From: Microstegium vimineum
Taxonomy: Eukaryota; Streptophyta; Magnoliopsida; Poales; Poaceae
NCBI GenBank assembly: GCA_022036555.1
Contig: CM039129.1
Coordinates: 30,678,553-30,742,552, forward strand
Length of the DNA: 64,000 nt
Direction of reading: 5' to 3'
Both the position numbers and the translations under genes were made by a program. This document shows positions 46,488-58,604 of this stretch, piece by piece; positions within the stretch are counted from its first letter, which is position 1, and each line of letters starts with the position of its first letter. Under the pieces are notes generated by a model, which searched no databases, was not told where the DNA came from, and saw only the letters and a program-made list of their open reading frames with translations.

Positions 46488-49400
46488 TCACACAATCTCA
46501 TTTTTAGTGAAGTTTGAGTGATCAAGCACATTCAACTCGCTTCTCAACCTACAAAAGGTTGTTTGATCGAGTGGTTTAGTGAAGATATCCGCCAATTGGT
46601 CTTCGCTCTTAACTCCAACTAGTGTTATGTCTTTCCTATCCACATGATCTCTAAGAAAGTGATGGTGGATATCAATGTGCTTGGTGCAAGAGTGTTGAAC
46701 CGGGTTGTTAGCAAGCTTTACGGCGCTTTCATTATCACACAAGAGTGGAACATCTTTTAAAACAACGTCGTAATCAAGAAGTGTTTGGGTCATGTATAAG
46801 ATTTGTGCACAACTGGCTCCCATGGTAATGTATTCTGCCTCGGCGGTAGACAATGCCACACTGTTTTGCTTCTTGGAAGACCAAGAGACAAGAGATCTTC
46901 CTAACAAATGGCAACCTCCGGAGGTACTCTTCCTATCAACCTTACACCCGGCATAATCCGAATCGTAATAGCCACAAAGTAGGAAGGGAGCTCCTTTGGG
47001 ATACCAAAGGCCAATGCTAGGGGTGTGCCTTATGTACCTAAGGATTCTTTTAACCGCACATAAATGCGACTCCTTAGGGCTTGCTTGAAACATAGCACAC
47101 ATACACACACTAAACATGATATCCGGCCTAGATGCGGTGAGGTAAAGTAAACTACCGATCATAGAATGATAGAGAGTTTGGTCAATCAGTTTACCTCCCT
47201 CATCGAGATCGAGATGCCCATTAGTAGGCATTGGGGTCTTGATTGGCTTGTAATCCTCCATCTTGAATTTCTTGAGTAGATCATGAGTGTACTTCTCTTG
47301 AGATATGAAGGTTCCCTCCCTCAATTGCTTCACTTGGAAGCCAAGGAAGAAGGTTAGCTCGCCAATCATTGACATCTCGAACTCCTTGGACATCAATGCA
47401 CCAAACTCCTTGCAATGTTCTTGCTTTGTTGACCCAAATATAATGTCATCGACATATACTTGGCAAACAAAGATCTCTCCATTAAGCTTCTTGGTGAATA
47501 GTGTTGTGTTGACGATCCTGATCTTGAAGCCCTTCTTGAGTAGGAAGTCCCTTAGCCTCTCATACCAAGCTCTTGGAGCTTGCTTCAATCCCTAGAGAGC
47601 ATTGGACAATCTATAAACATGGTTAGGCAAGTTTGGATCTTCAAACCCGGGAGGTTGTGAGATATAGAAAAGTTCATTGATGAAACCATTTAAGAAGGCG
47701 CTCTTCACATCCATTTGAAAGAGTTTTATTTTGTGATGTGAAGCATATGCCAAAAGGATACGAATGGCTTCAAGTCTTGCAACCGGGGCAAAGGTCTCTC
47801 CAAAATCAAGTCCTTCTACTTGAGAGAACCCCTTTGCCACCAATCTTGCCTTGTTCCTCACAACAACGCCTTGATCATCTTGCTTGTTCCTAAACACCCA
47901 CTTGGTGCCAATGATTCTTGCTCCCTTTGGCCTTTCTTCAAGTGTCCACACTTGGTTCCAGTTGAAGTTGTTGAGTTCTTCATGCATGGCATTCACCCAA
48001 TCCGGATCCGCATGTGCGTCCTCAACACTAGTAGGCTCAACAAAGGAAACAAACGAGTGATGTTCAACATAAGATGCAAGTCTAGAGCGAGTCATAACTC
48101 CCTTAGATGGACTTCCTATGATTTGATCATGAGGGTGAGATTGAAGGATAGGTGTTGATCTTCTATCATGAACTTGAGGAGGGGGACGTGGTGCTTCAAC
48201 ATTGCTTGCTTTGGCCTCGGCTTGATCTTGAGGGATGAAGGTATCTTCTTGAGCTTCCCTCACTTGATCTTCATCAACTTGAGGCGTGTGAGGTGGAGAA
48301 GGATCTTGATTGCCATCATCTTCTACTTCTTCCACCTCTTGCGGGTTGATAGCACTAATTGGCATATTCTTCATTTCCTCCCTCAAGGGTTCATCACCTA
48401 CATCAATATCCTCAAGCGCTCCTTGGGAGCCATTAGTTTCATCAAATTCCAAGTCATACGTTTCTTCAACTAAGCCGGTGGCTTTGTTAAATACACGGTA
48501 TGCCTTGGACTTAAGTGAATATCCAACAAGAAAACCAAGGTCACACCGCCGTTGGAATTTACCCAAATGTTGGCGCTTCTTGTAGATGTACACTTTGCAA
48601 CCAAACACCCGGAAGAATGAAATATCCGGCTTCTTCCCATTCACAAGCTCATGGGGAGTCTTCTTCAATAGCCTTTGGATGAAGAGGCGGTTTGCCGCAT
48701 AGCAAGCGGTGTTGATGGCCTCCGCCCAAAACTTCTCCGGAGTGTTGTACTCGTCAATCATAGATCTTGCTAGAGTTATGAGCGTCTGGTTCTTCCTCTC
48801 TACAACACCATTTTGTTGTGGAGTATATGTGGCGGATATCTCATGCTTGATCCCCACTTCATCACAATAGTCTTCAATCTTAGTGTTGACAAACTCGGTA
48901 CCATTGTCACTTATTATCTTCTTGATCTTCACTTCAAACTCATTTTGTGCCCTAGTTGCAAACTTCTTGAAGATAGCTTGAGTTTCACTCTTGTCTTGAA
49001 GAAAGAACACCCAACTGTACCTAGAGTAGTCATCAACTACCACTAAGCAAAAGAGATTTCCTCCAAGGCTTGCATAGGTGGTAGGTCCAAATAGATCCAT
49101 GTGGAGTAGCTCTAGGACCCTTGAGGTTGACATGAATGCTTTAGTGGGATGGGTGTTGGCAACTTGCTTGCCGGCTTGACATGCACTACACAACTTGTCC
49201 TTCTCAAACACCACATCCTTCACACCTCTAACCATCTCCTTCTTGACAAGTTTCTTCAAAGTTGACATGCCCACATGAGCTAATCATTTATGCCAAAGCC
49301 AACCCAAAGAACTCTTGGAGAATAGACATGTTTGCAACTCGGCTTCATTTGAGGTGAAATTCACTAAGTAGAGGTTGTTGTGCCGGAACCCTTTGAATAT

Positions 49401-49721
49401 CATTGATGAATCTTCAATCTTGGTCACAATCACCTCGGTTGGAGTGAATAGACAATGGAATCGAAGATCACAAAGTTGAGCAACGAAGAGCAAATTGAAG
49501 CTTAGAGATTGTACTAGCAAGACATTGGATATAGATTGATCATTGGAGATTGCCACTTTGCCTAGACCTTAAACTTTAGCTTTTGAATTGTCCCCTAAGG
49601 TAATCTTGTCTTGCCCTTCACAATATTGATCAAGTGTGGTGAACATATGGGAGTCACCGGTCATATGTTGAGTGCAACCACTATCAATCACCCAATGACT
49701 TCCACCGGTCTTGTAGTTCAC
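46488..49721 (-). pseudogene. Copia pol of B: protease, integrase, RT, RNase H
   Basis: Protease WVIDSGCTQHMTG lies near 49690. The GAG-pre-integrase follows (SSLGWLWHK then a stop near 49284, LAHVGMSTLKK). The integrase is complete with HMDLFGPTTY (about 49110), ISDNGTEF (about 48920) and NGVVERKNQTL (about 48800). RT has GTKWVFRNKQDD, AFLNGF and YVDD (about 47450-47461). RNase H has DSDYAG, KSTSG, STAEAEY and the tail HIDIHHHFLRDH ... DIFTKPLDQ to 46488. Visible defects are stops near 49570, at 49281-49283 and at 47592-47594 (ALY to AL-stop before GLKQAPRAWY). Otherwise this is the best-preserved polyprotein in the window. Confidence 0.92.
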
Positions 49722-49745
49722 CTACACACAAGCAACTTGGAGTTA
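49722..49745 (-). other. Gag-protease junction of B with TAA and acceptor-like TGTGTGTAG
   Basis: Gag ends PKQQA then TAA (49743-49745). A TAG at 49722-49724, inside TTGCTTGTGTGTAG, directly precedes VNYKTGGSHWVIDSG. Position and form match the junction in A1 and A2. Confidence 0.5.
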
Positions 49746-52154
49746 AGCTTGTTGTTTGGGAACCCACTCAAAGTGGGGCCCCATAGCCTTGGTAACAAAC
49801 TCCTTTGCAACCCAAAGAACTCTAGGCTTGTTCTTCATTGGTGGACCAAGGAACACAACTAGTGGTCTACCCTTGTTGTCCTTCTTGATGACATAGTGAG
49901 CATCATGAGCAAATGACCTAGTGTGCTTGGGCAAGGTCTTGGGTGGTTGAGTCTTGCAATCATAAGCGAAATGACCCACTTGACCACACTCAAAACATCT
50001 TCTTGGCTTGGGCTTTGAGTACTCTTGATTGTAGCCATTGTACTTGTTCTTGTAGTAGTTCTTGGCCTCAATCTTGACCTTTGCCTTCATGACTTGGTTC
50101 TCCTTGAACCCAATACCGGTCTTGTCATTCTTGACAACAGTGTTCATCAAGAGCTCACTTTGAAGGTTGTGACCCTTGGTGAACTTCTCAAACCCACTTG
50201 CAAGCTTGGTCTTGTCACTCTTGAGCTTAGCAATTTCTTCTTCTCAAACCCACATGATCAAGGTGATAGCATCCTTGTCTTCTTCTTGAGCCGGCTTGAT
50301 GACAATATGCTTGTTAGACTTGAGAGTGATTAGTTCTTCCTTGAGCTTGGAGTTCTCATCTCTCATCTTGACATAGTCATCATACTTGTCGGCTTCAACA
50401 ACCCTCTTGCCCTTGCACTTTACACTTTGCTCAAGAACCACATCATCAATCAAGATATCACAAAAGGTAGCACTATCACACTTAGCACACGGGTTAGTAG
50501 CAACATGTGTGGCAAGATCTTGATTAAGCAATTCATTTGCTACCACTAGTGTGCCATGTTCTTGCTTGACATTTTGGTAGTCATATTTTAGCAAGTTATA
50601 CCTTGTGTGAAGCTCTTGTGTTGCCCTCTCAAGCTTATCATGTTTCTCATTAGCTTGCTTAAGAGAGGCTTTGAGCTCCCTAGTGCTAGATGTGAGAGAA
50701 TTAATCTCAAGCTTCAAATCATCATTAGCACTAGACAAGGTGTCAAGTTTATCATGCAAGTTTCCTTTGATCTCAAGTAGTTTGTCATTTTTACCTTTGT
50801 ACTTCCTTATGATGCTAGCATACTTGTTGAAAATTTTAATTAGCTCATCATAGGAAGGTGCTTCTTCATCGTCACTATCACTACCACTTGAGTCACCACT
50901 CACATCATCATCCTCAATTTTTACCTTCTTGACACCTTTAGCCATGAGGCATAGGTGTGTAGAGGATGAGCCCGGTGATGAAGGAGGAGGTAGCGGTGGA
51001 AGAGAAGAACCAATCACCAAAGCGGCCACCTTCTCATCTTCACTTTCATCATCGGATGAGGCACTAGTGTTCTTAATGTCGGTGAGTCAATCACCCACAA
51101 TGTAAGCTTTGCCATCTTTCTTCATCTTGTGGAAGTTGAAGTTCTTCTTCTTATTGTATGGCTTGTCTTGCTTCTTGTCATCATCACTTGAGTCATCATT
51201 GCCACCCTTGTTCTTCTTTTAGTTCTTGAACTTGTTGTTCTTGAACTTGTCTTTCTTCTCTTCGGGGCAAGCATGAGCTAGATGACCAAGAGTGCCGCAA
51301 TTGTAGCACTTCATTTGGGAGATTGGCTTCCTTGAAGAGCTTGTGAAGAATTTCTTCTTCTTTGAGTCAAACTTGACTCCATTCTTGTTTAGCCTCTTCA
51401 ACATCTTGGTGGTCTTCTTCACCATAAGAGGGATGGTGTCTTCATCATCATCATCATCACTTGCACTCTCAACGACATATTGAATCTTGCATTTCTCCTT
51501 GGAAAATGCCTTGAGAGCCAAGTCCTTCTTCTCCTCCTTCTCTTTCTTCTTGGAGGAGGATGAACTTCCATCATTGATCTTCATGTACATCTCATGAGCA
51601 TTGATCTTCCCCAACACTTGTGTTGGTGTAGTCGCGGAGAGATCGCCTTGATGAAGCACCGTGACGATGTGGATATAATTGTCTATTGGTAAGACACAAA
51701 GTATCTTGCGCACCACATCGGTCAGTGCCATTTCGGTGAGCCCAAGGCCATTCAACTCCTCTACAAGCACATTCAAGCGAGAGTACATTTTATTAGCATT
51801 TTCATGAGAAAGCATGATGAAAGAGTTTAACTTAGCAATGATGAGGTGATAGCGCTCTTCTCTTTCACATTTGGTGCCCTCGTGTAGAGCACAAATGCTT
51901 GTCCAAATATCATGCGTGGTTTTGCAATTCCGCACACGGTTGAACACATCCTTGCCAATGCCACGGAAAAGAATGTTCTTAGCCTTGGCATTGTTCTTGT
52001 CAAAGAAAGGATCATCAGCGAACATCGAACCACCTTGAGTAGAGGCTCTATGAACACCGACATCGACGGCCTCTAGATAGGCTTCCATACGAACCTTCCA
52101 ATAAGGAAAGTCGTCTCCATCGAACATGGGAGGGGGTCCATCCCCATGGGACAT
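49743..52154 (-). pseudogene. Copia gag of B
   Basis: Starts at ATG 52154 (SHGDGPPPMFDGDDFPYWK), 40 nt from the PBS. The UBN2/DUF4219-type gag region is followed by a basic tract and a first CCHC knuckle CYNCGTLGHLAHAC (about 51310). Stops occur at 51219 and about 51090. A coiled coil follows (LREL/KQANEKHDKLERATQEL, about 50750-50550), then a stop near 50244. A second knuckle CFECGQVGHFAYDC (about 50000) precedes the end at 49743. Two knuckles and a long coiled coil are in line with large Sirevirus gags. Confidence 0.88.
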
Positions 52155-52193
52155 CTTTCTCTAGACGGTAAAGCCTAATTTGAGAGCAACCTC

Positions 52194-52205
52194 GCTCTGA
52201 TACCA
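52194..52205 (-). promoter_or_regulatory. Primer binding site of B
   Basis: Minus strand TGGTATCAGAGC, identical to the A elements, two bases from the LTR end at 52208. Confidence 0.92.
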
Positions 52206-52238
52206 ATTGAAAGGATCAAGATGCCCAAGAGTGGGGGG

Positions 52239-53485
52239 TGACGGATACCTAGAAATAGGGTACCCAAATTACCAGACTCTACAAAAACAAAAATCATCGT
52301 CAGGGGCTCTTCCACCTCGCCCGAGCCAAGATGGCGTCGCCCATGACGTCATCGACCCTCGGGGGCTCTTCCGCCTCGCCCAAGCCAAGATGGTGTCGCC
52401 CATGACGTCATCGGCCCTCGGGGGCTCTTCCGCCTCGCCTGAGCCAAGATGGCGTCGCCCGTGACGTCATCGACCCTCGGGAGCTCTTCCGCCTCGCCCG
52501 AGCCAAGGTGGTGTCGCCCGAGACGCCATCTACCCTCGGGGGCTCTTCTGCCTCGTTCGATCCTAGGTGGCGTCGCCCGTGACGTGATCTACCCTCGGGG
52601 GCCCTTCCGCCCCGTCTGAGCCCGGCAAACATGATACGTGACGACCCTCGCCCTCGGAGACTTCACCGCCACGCCGCGGCCCAAGGCGCTCTAGCCCACA
52701 TAGTCAAAAGGTCCACAGTACCCTCCGTCCTCAGGGATGGGGTTCAGAGCATGAGCCACCATGCCGACCCCTGTTCGCCCTACAGTATAGGGCCCTGTGC
52801 TGCCTAACCGACGACTTTCGCGCGTGATATCCACGCCATGGCTCCGAAGGACACTCCAATAGGGATTAGGGTGTCATCAAGCACTGTACGACGGAACGCG
52901 GGGGTGCCTGGTCCTGTGCGACCAGCCCCCGTCCATACCCGGAAAGGGGGAACAACAGGGTTCCCCGTCGCACGGCGCATGGCTACAACTCGTCAGGGGC
53001 GAACAGGACTTGGACATGTGTCCACTGGCGCAATCTTCCTCAGGAAGGAAGACAGGATGAAGACAAAGGCTTCCTTAGGAAGCAGCCTAAGTTGGGCCCA
53101 CGTTCACTCCCTCTCTCTCTACTGTACTCCTCCATCTCTCCCTACGTATAAAGGGAGGGAATGGACCCCCAATCTCAGGGGGACTCGACATTCCAACTCT
53201 CATTCACACACACTCAAACTCGCACACACGCGAGCACTCACCAGAACCAAGAACCTCATATGCACGAGACTTGGGAACCGCCTTCCCTCTCTCACCAAAA
53301 GCTTGTAGCTCCCCTCTACGAGCTCTCCGCGCTCGGTAACACAACCCCGCAACACACTGGACGTAGGGCGTTCATGCCTGAACACGTATAAACCTCCGTG
53401 TTCTCCGAGCGCAACCATCCGAACTCTGACACGCTTAGAAATTTACTTGTTGGCCGTCTAGACCCCGCCATTTTAGACACCGACA
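52239..53485 (+). mobile_element. Solo LTR related to element C (1247 bp)
   Basis: Ends TGACGGATACC and CACCGACA match the element C LTR (TGTCGG...GACA). It shares GTACGACGGAACGCGGGGGTG in part, the CT-repeat, TATAAAGGG (53147) and the GCCATTTTAGACACC tail. Flanks GGGGG (52234-52238) and GGGTG (53486-53490) are a 4/5 target duplication. The first half is diverged and carries a 59-bp repeat array, so it is a different subfamily from C. It is younger than B, since it interrupts the B LTR. Confidence 0.88.
52303..52640. repeat. 59-bp tandem repeats with TGACGTCA sites in the solo LTR
   Basis: Six units spaced exactly 59 bp (GGCTCTTCC-type marks at 52305, 52364, 52423, 52482, 52541, 52600). TGACGTCA occurs at 52344, 52403 and 52462; later units have degenerate forms (AGACGCCA, TGACGTGA). 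Confidence 0.9.
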
Positions 53486-55142
53486 GGGTGAATTGGGCTT
53501 CTTTTAAATTTCTAAAGCAATATTAAAACCTATTAATGCCAATCACCCCCTACTGCCTAGCACAAAGTGTATCCTAACTAGAAAGCAATAGCAAGCCAAG
53601 GAATTGAAAGACAACCTAAGCAATTCTAGTAGGAATTGAAAGAACAAGGCGGAAAGTAATGCAAGTAAGTAAAGAGCTAGGGAAAGGAATTCTTGACGCA
53701 GCAATGTTTTCCTGAGGTATTGAGGTCTCGACACACCCCCTTAGTCCTCATTTGAGCACCTCGCAAGTTATAGCTCCCCCTCTACCCGCGCAAGGGTTGA
53801 GTGCTCTCTACAGGCTGATTCTTTGCCACTCCGGCTCGATGAATCGCCCACAACCGATCACATAAGCTTGGAGAAGAGCCGCCGACAATCACTTCCTCCG
53901 AACACCACCAAACCGTCTAGGTGCTGTCGAACACCAAAAGTAACAAGCACAAGACCATCACTTGACCAACTCAAGGCTAGGAAGGTGGATGGATGCACAC
54001 AAGTCACTCCTAAACACCGTAGGAGGGAAGAACAAGATGAACTCTCTCAATTCTCTCCCTCACTAGGCACTTGGCTTTCCAAGAACTCTCTCTAGGATTC
54101 CTCAGGTGAAACAATGGCCAAGAGAGCTCCTAAGGACGAAGAGGGCAACTATAAATAGTCCCCACCTCCAAAACTAGTCGTTTCTTGCTTTTTCCACTTT
54201 CTGCGAAGGCACCGGACTAGTCCGGAGCACACACCACTGGACCAACACGAGTGGTCCGGAGCCTTTCTGTAGTTCAAACTTCACTGGAAAACAAGCACTA
54301 TTGGACCACTCGCTATGGTCCGACGCCCTGGTCTGACGCTCAGGTCCGGAGCCAGGGTGCTCACTAAGTTGAAAACTCAACTGAGCTTGGCACCTCCGGA
54401 CTACTCGCTATAGTCTGTTGCCCTGGTCCGACGTACAGGTCCGGAGCCAGGGTGCTTACTGGTTTGCAAACCTTCTCTGACTCGAAGCGTCGGACAAGCC
54501 GTCGGCCTGGCCGTCGGACTAGTTCGGAGCCTCCTCTGAGGCTGACTTCCTCTGATAGGGACCTCCGGACCACTCGCCTATGGTTCAGAGCTCTTCTGGA
54601 CAGGTGGTCCGAAGCTATCCCACTGAACTTCTGCCTAGGTCAGGGACCGTTGGACCACTCTCCTTGGTCCGATGCCTCCTAGGCAACTGGTCCAGAGCCT
54701 CTTTCTCCCCCTATTTCAACTATTTTCACTAAGTCTCTTCTAGGGGTTTTGCTCCTACCATCTCAAGGGCTATTAGTAGGGTCTCTAGGACTAGTTGTGA
54801 CATGTGTGCATACACCAACATTCCCAAACTCTCCTAGGTCAAGCTACTAATCTCATACCCCCCTTTATAGTACGGTCAAAGGAAAAAACAAAGCCCTAGT
54901 CTATACTTAGTGCCCTTCTCACACCTCATGGCACTAAGAGCTAGCCTAGTCTTCACCTTGTAGCTCAATCCTTTCAAAACCGAAACGATTTCCATCTTGG
55001 GGGCATGAATATCCATTAAGCCCATTCATCTAGCATCACTAATGACCTAACCTTAATGACTTTGCCTATGCAAAACACACGTTAGTCATAGTGACCTAGC
55101 GTTGTCGTTAATTGCCTAAACACAAGGGACCATGATTCTTCA

Positions 55143-55921
55143 GCTACTCGACACTGAAAATAGTGAGATTTTCTTAAAGACACTATATCTTTTAATCATT
55201 TTGAAAAACAAATGATATAAAATCATATAAGTACCCAAAAATTATACTATAAAATTTTATGTGCTCTACATGATGAGAACTATATGGTAAAAATATTGTT
55301 TTGCACTGAAATAATCATTTTGCCTCTCTTCACAAATAGACAAAGTTAAACATTATTAATTTGATCACATATTTGTAGGACACTAAAAATCTTGAAAAAA
55401 TCATAGAATTTGTACATCGTCAAATCATGACTATGCTAAAAATATCATCTCGAAATAATAAATTTTAATATATGAATTAAGCTTGACATGACATAAATCT
55501 ATAACTCAGTCATGCTAAATATACCATTATAAACTTTATTATTTTGAACTAATATTTTTAGCATAGTCAAGATTTGATGATATACACATTCTATGATTTT
55601 TCCTAGATTTTTAGTAATCTATAAACATATTAAGAAATTAATCATGGTTAAATTTGTTTATTTTAAAGAGGGGCAAAATGGTGATTTAGTATAAAACAAT
55701 ATGTTTAGTGTATAGTTCTCCGCATGTAGAGCATAGAAGATTTTATAGTACAATTTTTAGGTACTTATATGGTTTTATATCAATTTTTCTAAATGATTTA
55801 TTAGGCACGATGTCTGCTAGCAAATTTAATAAAAAACAGAGTGTTCTTCAACAAATCTCACTATTTTCAGTGTTCAACGGCGAAGAGAGTTCATTATGAG
55901 TATCTACTAGCAAAATTTTCC
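55143..55921. repeat. Foldback (long terminal inverted repeat) element, main part
   Basis: The sequence from 55148 reads nearly as the reverse complement of the sequence ending about 55880: ACACTGAAAATAGTGAGATTT against AAATCTCACTATTTTCAGTGT, ATATAAGTACC against GGTACTTATAT, CATAGAAT near 55403 against ATTCTATG near 55592. With the piece at 39967-40011, each arm is about 390 bp around a short AT-rich loop near 55500. It may be a MULE- or MITE-type element; no clear target duplication found. Non-coding. Confidence 0.82.
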
Positions 55922-56148
55922 GTCTTAAAAAGATTAAAAATCTCTAGTTTAATTTTTATTTAAAATCATTTAAAAGCCCAAATATCTTACTCTTATTACT
56001 AATTAGAGTTCTCAAAGTAGGCACCATGTTAATTCTTATCAGATATGTTTGGTAAAAATATAAATCTTAGAAATTTTCACAATAAGAAGAAACCTTTAAT
56101 TTGATAGAGTTTCATGGAAGATGTGTTGTACGCAGGTGGACCCGAGAG
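55922..56148. other. AT-rich flank, no gene seen
   Basis: No repeats or coding sequence recognised. Confidence 0.45.
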
Positions 56149-56153
56149 GCTGG

Positions 56154-57034
56154 TGTTGACACAAAAAGCGTCGGATCTGCGAACACCTCGGGCTTATACC
56201 CGAACTCGATATCCAAAGGTGTGCCAGTCGATTTGATCAATTAATCGACAAGGATGATAACTAGAACAAGATTAAATGAGACGACAGTGATGCGCCCGGA
56301 CGTCAAAGCTCAACTTGATCAAAACGCGGAACTTGCGAAGACGACAGAGGTCATGTAGATGCAGCCCGTCGAGATGTCGTAAGAACTCGTAGGTAAACTA
56401 GAACTAGTACGATAAAAGTAGATGCTAAAAAAGTAGATGAAAAGTAATAGATTGTATTTTTAATTGATTGTCTGTATTTTTACACCACCCCTGGATACAT
56501 ATTTATACTTCAGTAAAGGAGTTGTAATCAATCACGATTCTAATTTTCCTAAACAAAACTCCCATTTTTAAGGAAATTAAAACGACTTGTGTAAGAGTCA
56601 GACTCAAACTCTAATAATAATACTGGTATAAAATCACCAGTTTCCTTATCTATCCTCTTCACGATGATACTTTCCATCGGTAGACTCATTCAACTCATAC
56701 TTTCCTTCTGTTATCATCGGCATCTTCCTGCTCACGTCAGCTACATCATTTCGCATACATCGGCAACATTCCCGATTAGCAATGTTTTCCTGTTTCCATC
56801 GGCAATGCTTCCCATCGTCACTCCTTCAATCATTTACTTCCATCGGCAATCCCTCCTTATCGACAAACACTTTCTTTTATTTCTTCAATCTCTTGTTTCC
56901 ATCGGCAATTTCTTCTACCTCCATCGGTAACCCGAATAGTGGCATCTTGATGCCGATGAAGAACAACGTTTACCTTCTTGCCGATCAACGCACTTGGTTC
57001 AATACTGAACCGTACGAAAAAAACTGTGTCAACA
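56154..57034. mobile_element. LTR-like insertion with TGTTGACACA...TGTGTCAACA ends (881 bp)
   Basis: Perfect 10-bp inverted ends with TG...CA, and flanks GCTGG (56149-56153) and GTTGG (57035-57039), a 4/5 match. It contains a TATTTATA string near 56508 and several copies of CATCGGCAA-type words (56670-56930). A solo LTR is likely; the alternative is that it forms the first part of a longer LTR ending at 58555. Confidence 0.45.
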
Positions 57035-58555
57035 GTTGGTTAAGGAAATTGACTCGAAGAAGATGATGCGTATCGACGGTGAAGATACATTCGATGGGCT
57101 GTACCGGTGATTGAGGCCCAAGACACCCAGGTTTCCTTATTTCGGTCAGTGGTCGGTTTACGCTAGGGTTATGCTATGTGGTCTATAAATAACAAGGGTT
57201 AGGAGACGAGAAGGAGATCCAATCAATCAAACACACAACATAGTCCTTAGTTTCCGGCCTTCGGCCACCCCTAGGAGTAGGAGTAGAGTAGATTTCGATG
57301 AACCTTCGACGGATTGGGCTGCATCGACTAGATCGACCTCCGGTTTTGCCTGTAAGTCTAGCCTTGGTGTATGTCTCGTTTATACGGTTGCATTGTGTAA
57401 CTCGTGCAAGCTCGATATGAGCTAGTTATCGGTTTGAATCTATTGTTCATGGGGTTGCATTGCTTCAATCTCACATGAATCATGGCTTCAAGCTAGTTAT
57501 CGGCTCTATTAGATTGATGATCTAATAGATTCATCAAGTTATCGATATTGTCTATTATGCGTTGTTTAAATCTATTGCTACAATATCATGTCCAATCTCA
57601 TCTAATGAATTGGCTCGCACTTTATTTCTATCTAGATCTATTTGCCTCCGTTGCATTCTTTCCTTACATTCAGAGAGGCGATAGATCTAAGATCATATCG
57701 GCTAATTCATTAGTTGCGGTTGTTACGTGTTACGGGTTCGAGACATGTATTCTGTCATTAGATTCATATTAGTGTGGTTGGATCTGGCTCAACATATGCG
57801 GTATGGATGCATCTTACGAACCCCACTGCCATGTGTGTTGAGTTATGTCTGTCCAGACTTAGATCTGTCCGGTGTCGAATACATGGATCTTGTTCAAGCT
57901 TCATAGATCCCATATGGGCTAACGTAGCTGATCTGGTTATGATTCAATCATACGATGTATGCACTTTGTCATCCCGATCTATTAGATCCATTAAGTATAC
58001 TCGATGTGGCTTGATTAGTTTACTTTTATGGTTGCATGGAAACACCCCAATGCTAGTAGATTGGTCAGGTTATCGGGTTAATTGTCATCATGGCTACATG
58101 AGAACACACATCTGTTGATGGTTAATCTTTATCCGGTATACTCAGTAGATCTGGTAGTTCGATAATGATAAGGTTGCATACGTCGCATTTTTACCTTAAT
58201 CTCACAGTATGATCGGTTATTTACGTACCTTACGCTCGATATCTTGTGACAGTCGTTTATGCACCATTGTTATTTCTAATCCTATTCGGAGCTGACTCTT
58301 TAGTCAATCTCCTACATTCATCGGCTATATGAGAGCCGCATACTCATGGGACTGTCTGGCAACAACCGACAGGTTCCACAATTTAACGTTTCATCTCCTT
58401 GTCAATTGTAGGTCAAATTGACTGGCACGTTTGGAATCAATCATCGAAGTGGCCTAGGCCGCTTAAGGGGTTCAGGAGATCAAGCTCTACTGCTACATGG
58501 TCTCTGCAGACCCTACGCGGTGCTGACGCCAGAAGCCCCATTTTTGACGTCAACA
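57035..58555 (+). other. Promoter-like and LTR-like segment with TATAAATA and candidate intron
   Basis: TATAAATA at 57184-57191, a leader, a donor CCTGTAAGT near 57351 and an acceptor CAATTGTAG near 58411. The end TTTTTGACGTCAACA (58541-58555) is the inverse of TGTTGAC-type LTR starts. No long coding frame. It may be the R-U5 part of a long LTR or a gene 5' fragment; I cannot decide. Confidence 0.35.
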
Positions 58556-58604
58556 CATCCTCATCACCAATAATAGTCATTGGATCTACTATAGTTTATT
58601 AAAA

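Larger units (their letters stand above)
40012..55142 (-). mobile_element. Sirevirus-like Ty1/copia retrotransposon B (15.1 kb incl. insertion)
   Basis: Minus-strand element with 3' LTR (40012-41672), PPT, env-like ORF, pol, gag, PBS (52194-52205) and 5' LTR (52208-55142, carrying a solo LTR). The target duplication is GCTGC (40007-40011) against GCTAC (55143-55147). Gag and pol are nearly continuous, with only a handful of stops, so it looks better preserved than A1 or A2. It is a different family from A: other LTRs, other gag, other repeated word. Confidence 0.93.
52208..55142 (-). repeat. 5' LTR of B, split by solo LTR at 52239-53485
   Basis: The LTR proper is 52208-52238 plus 53486-55142 (about 1688 bp) and matches 40012-41672. 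The TATA-like CTATTTATAG (minus) is at about 54152. The word array at 54200-54700 parallels the 3' LTR. Confidence 0.9.
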
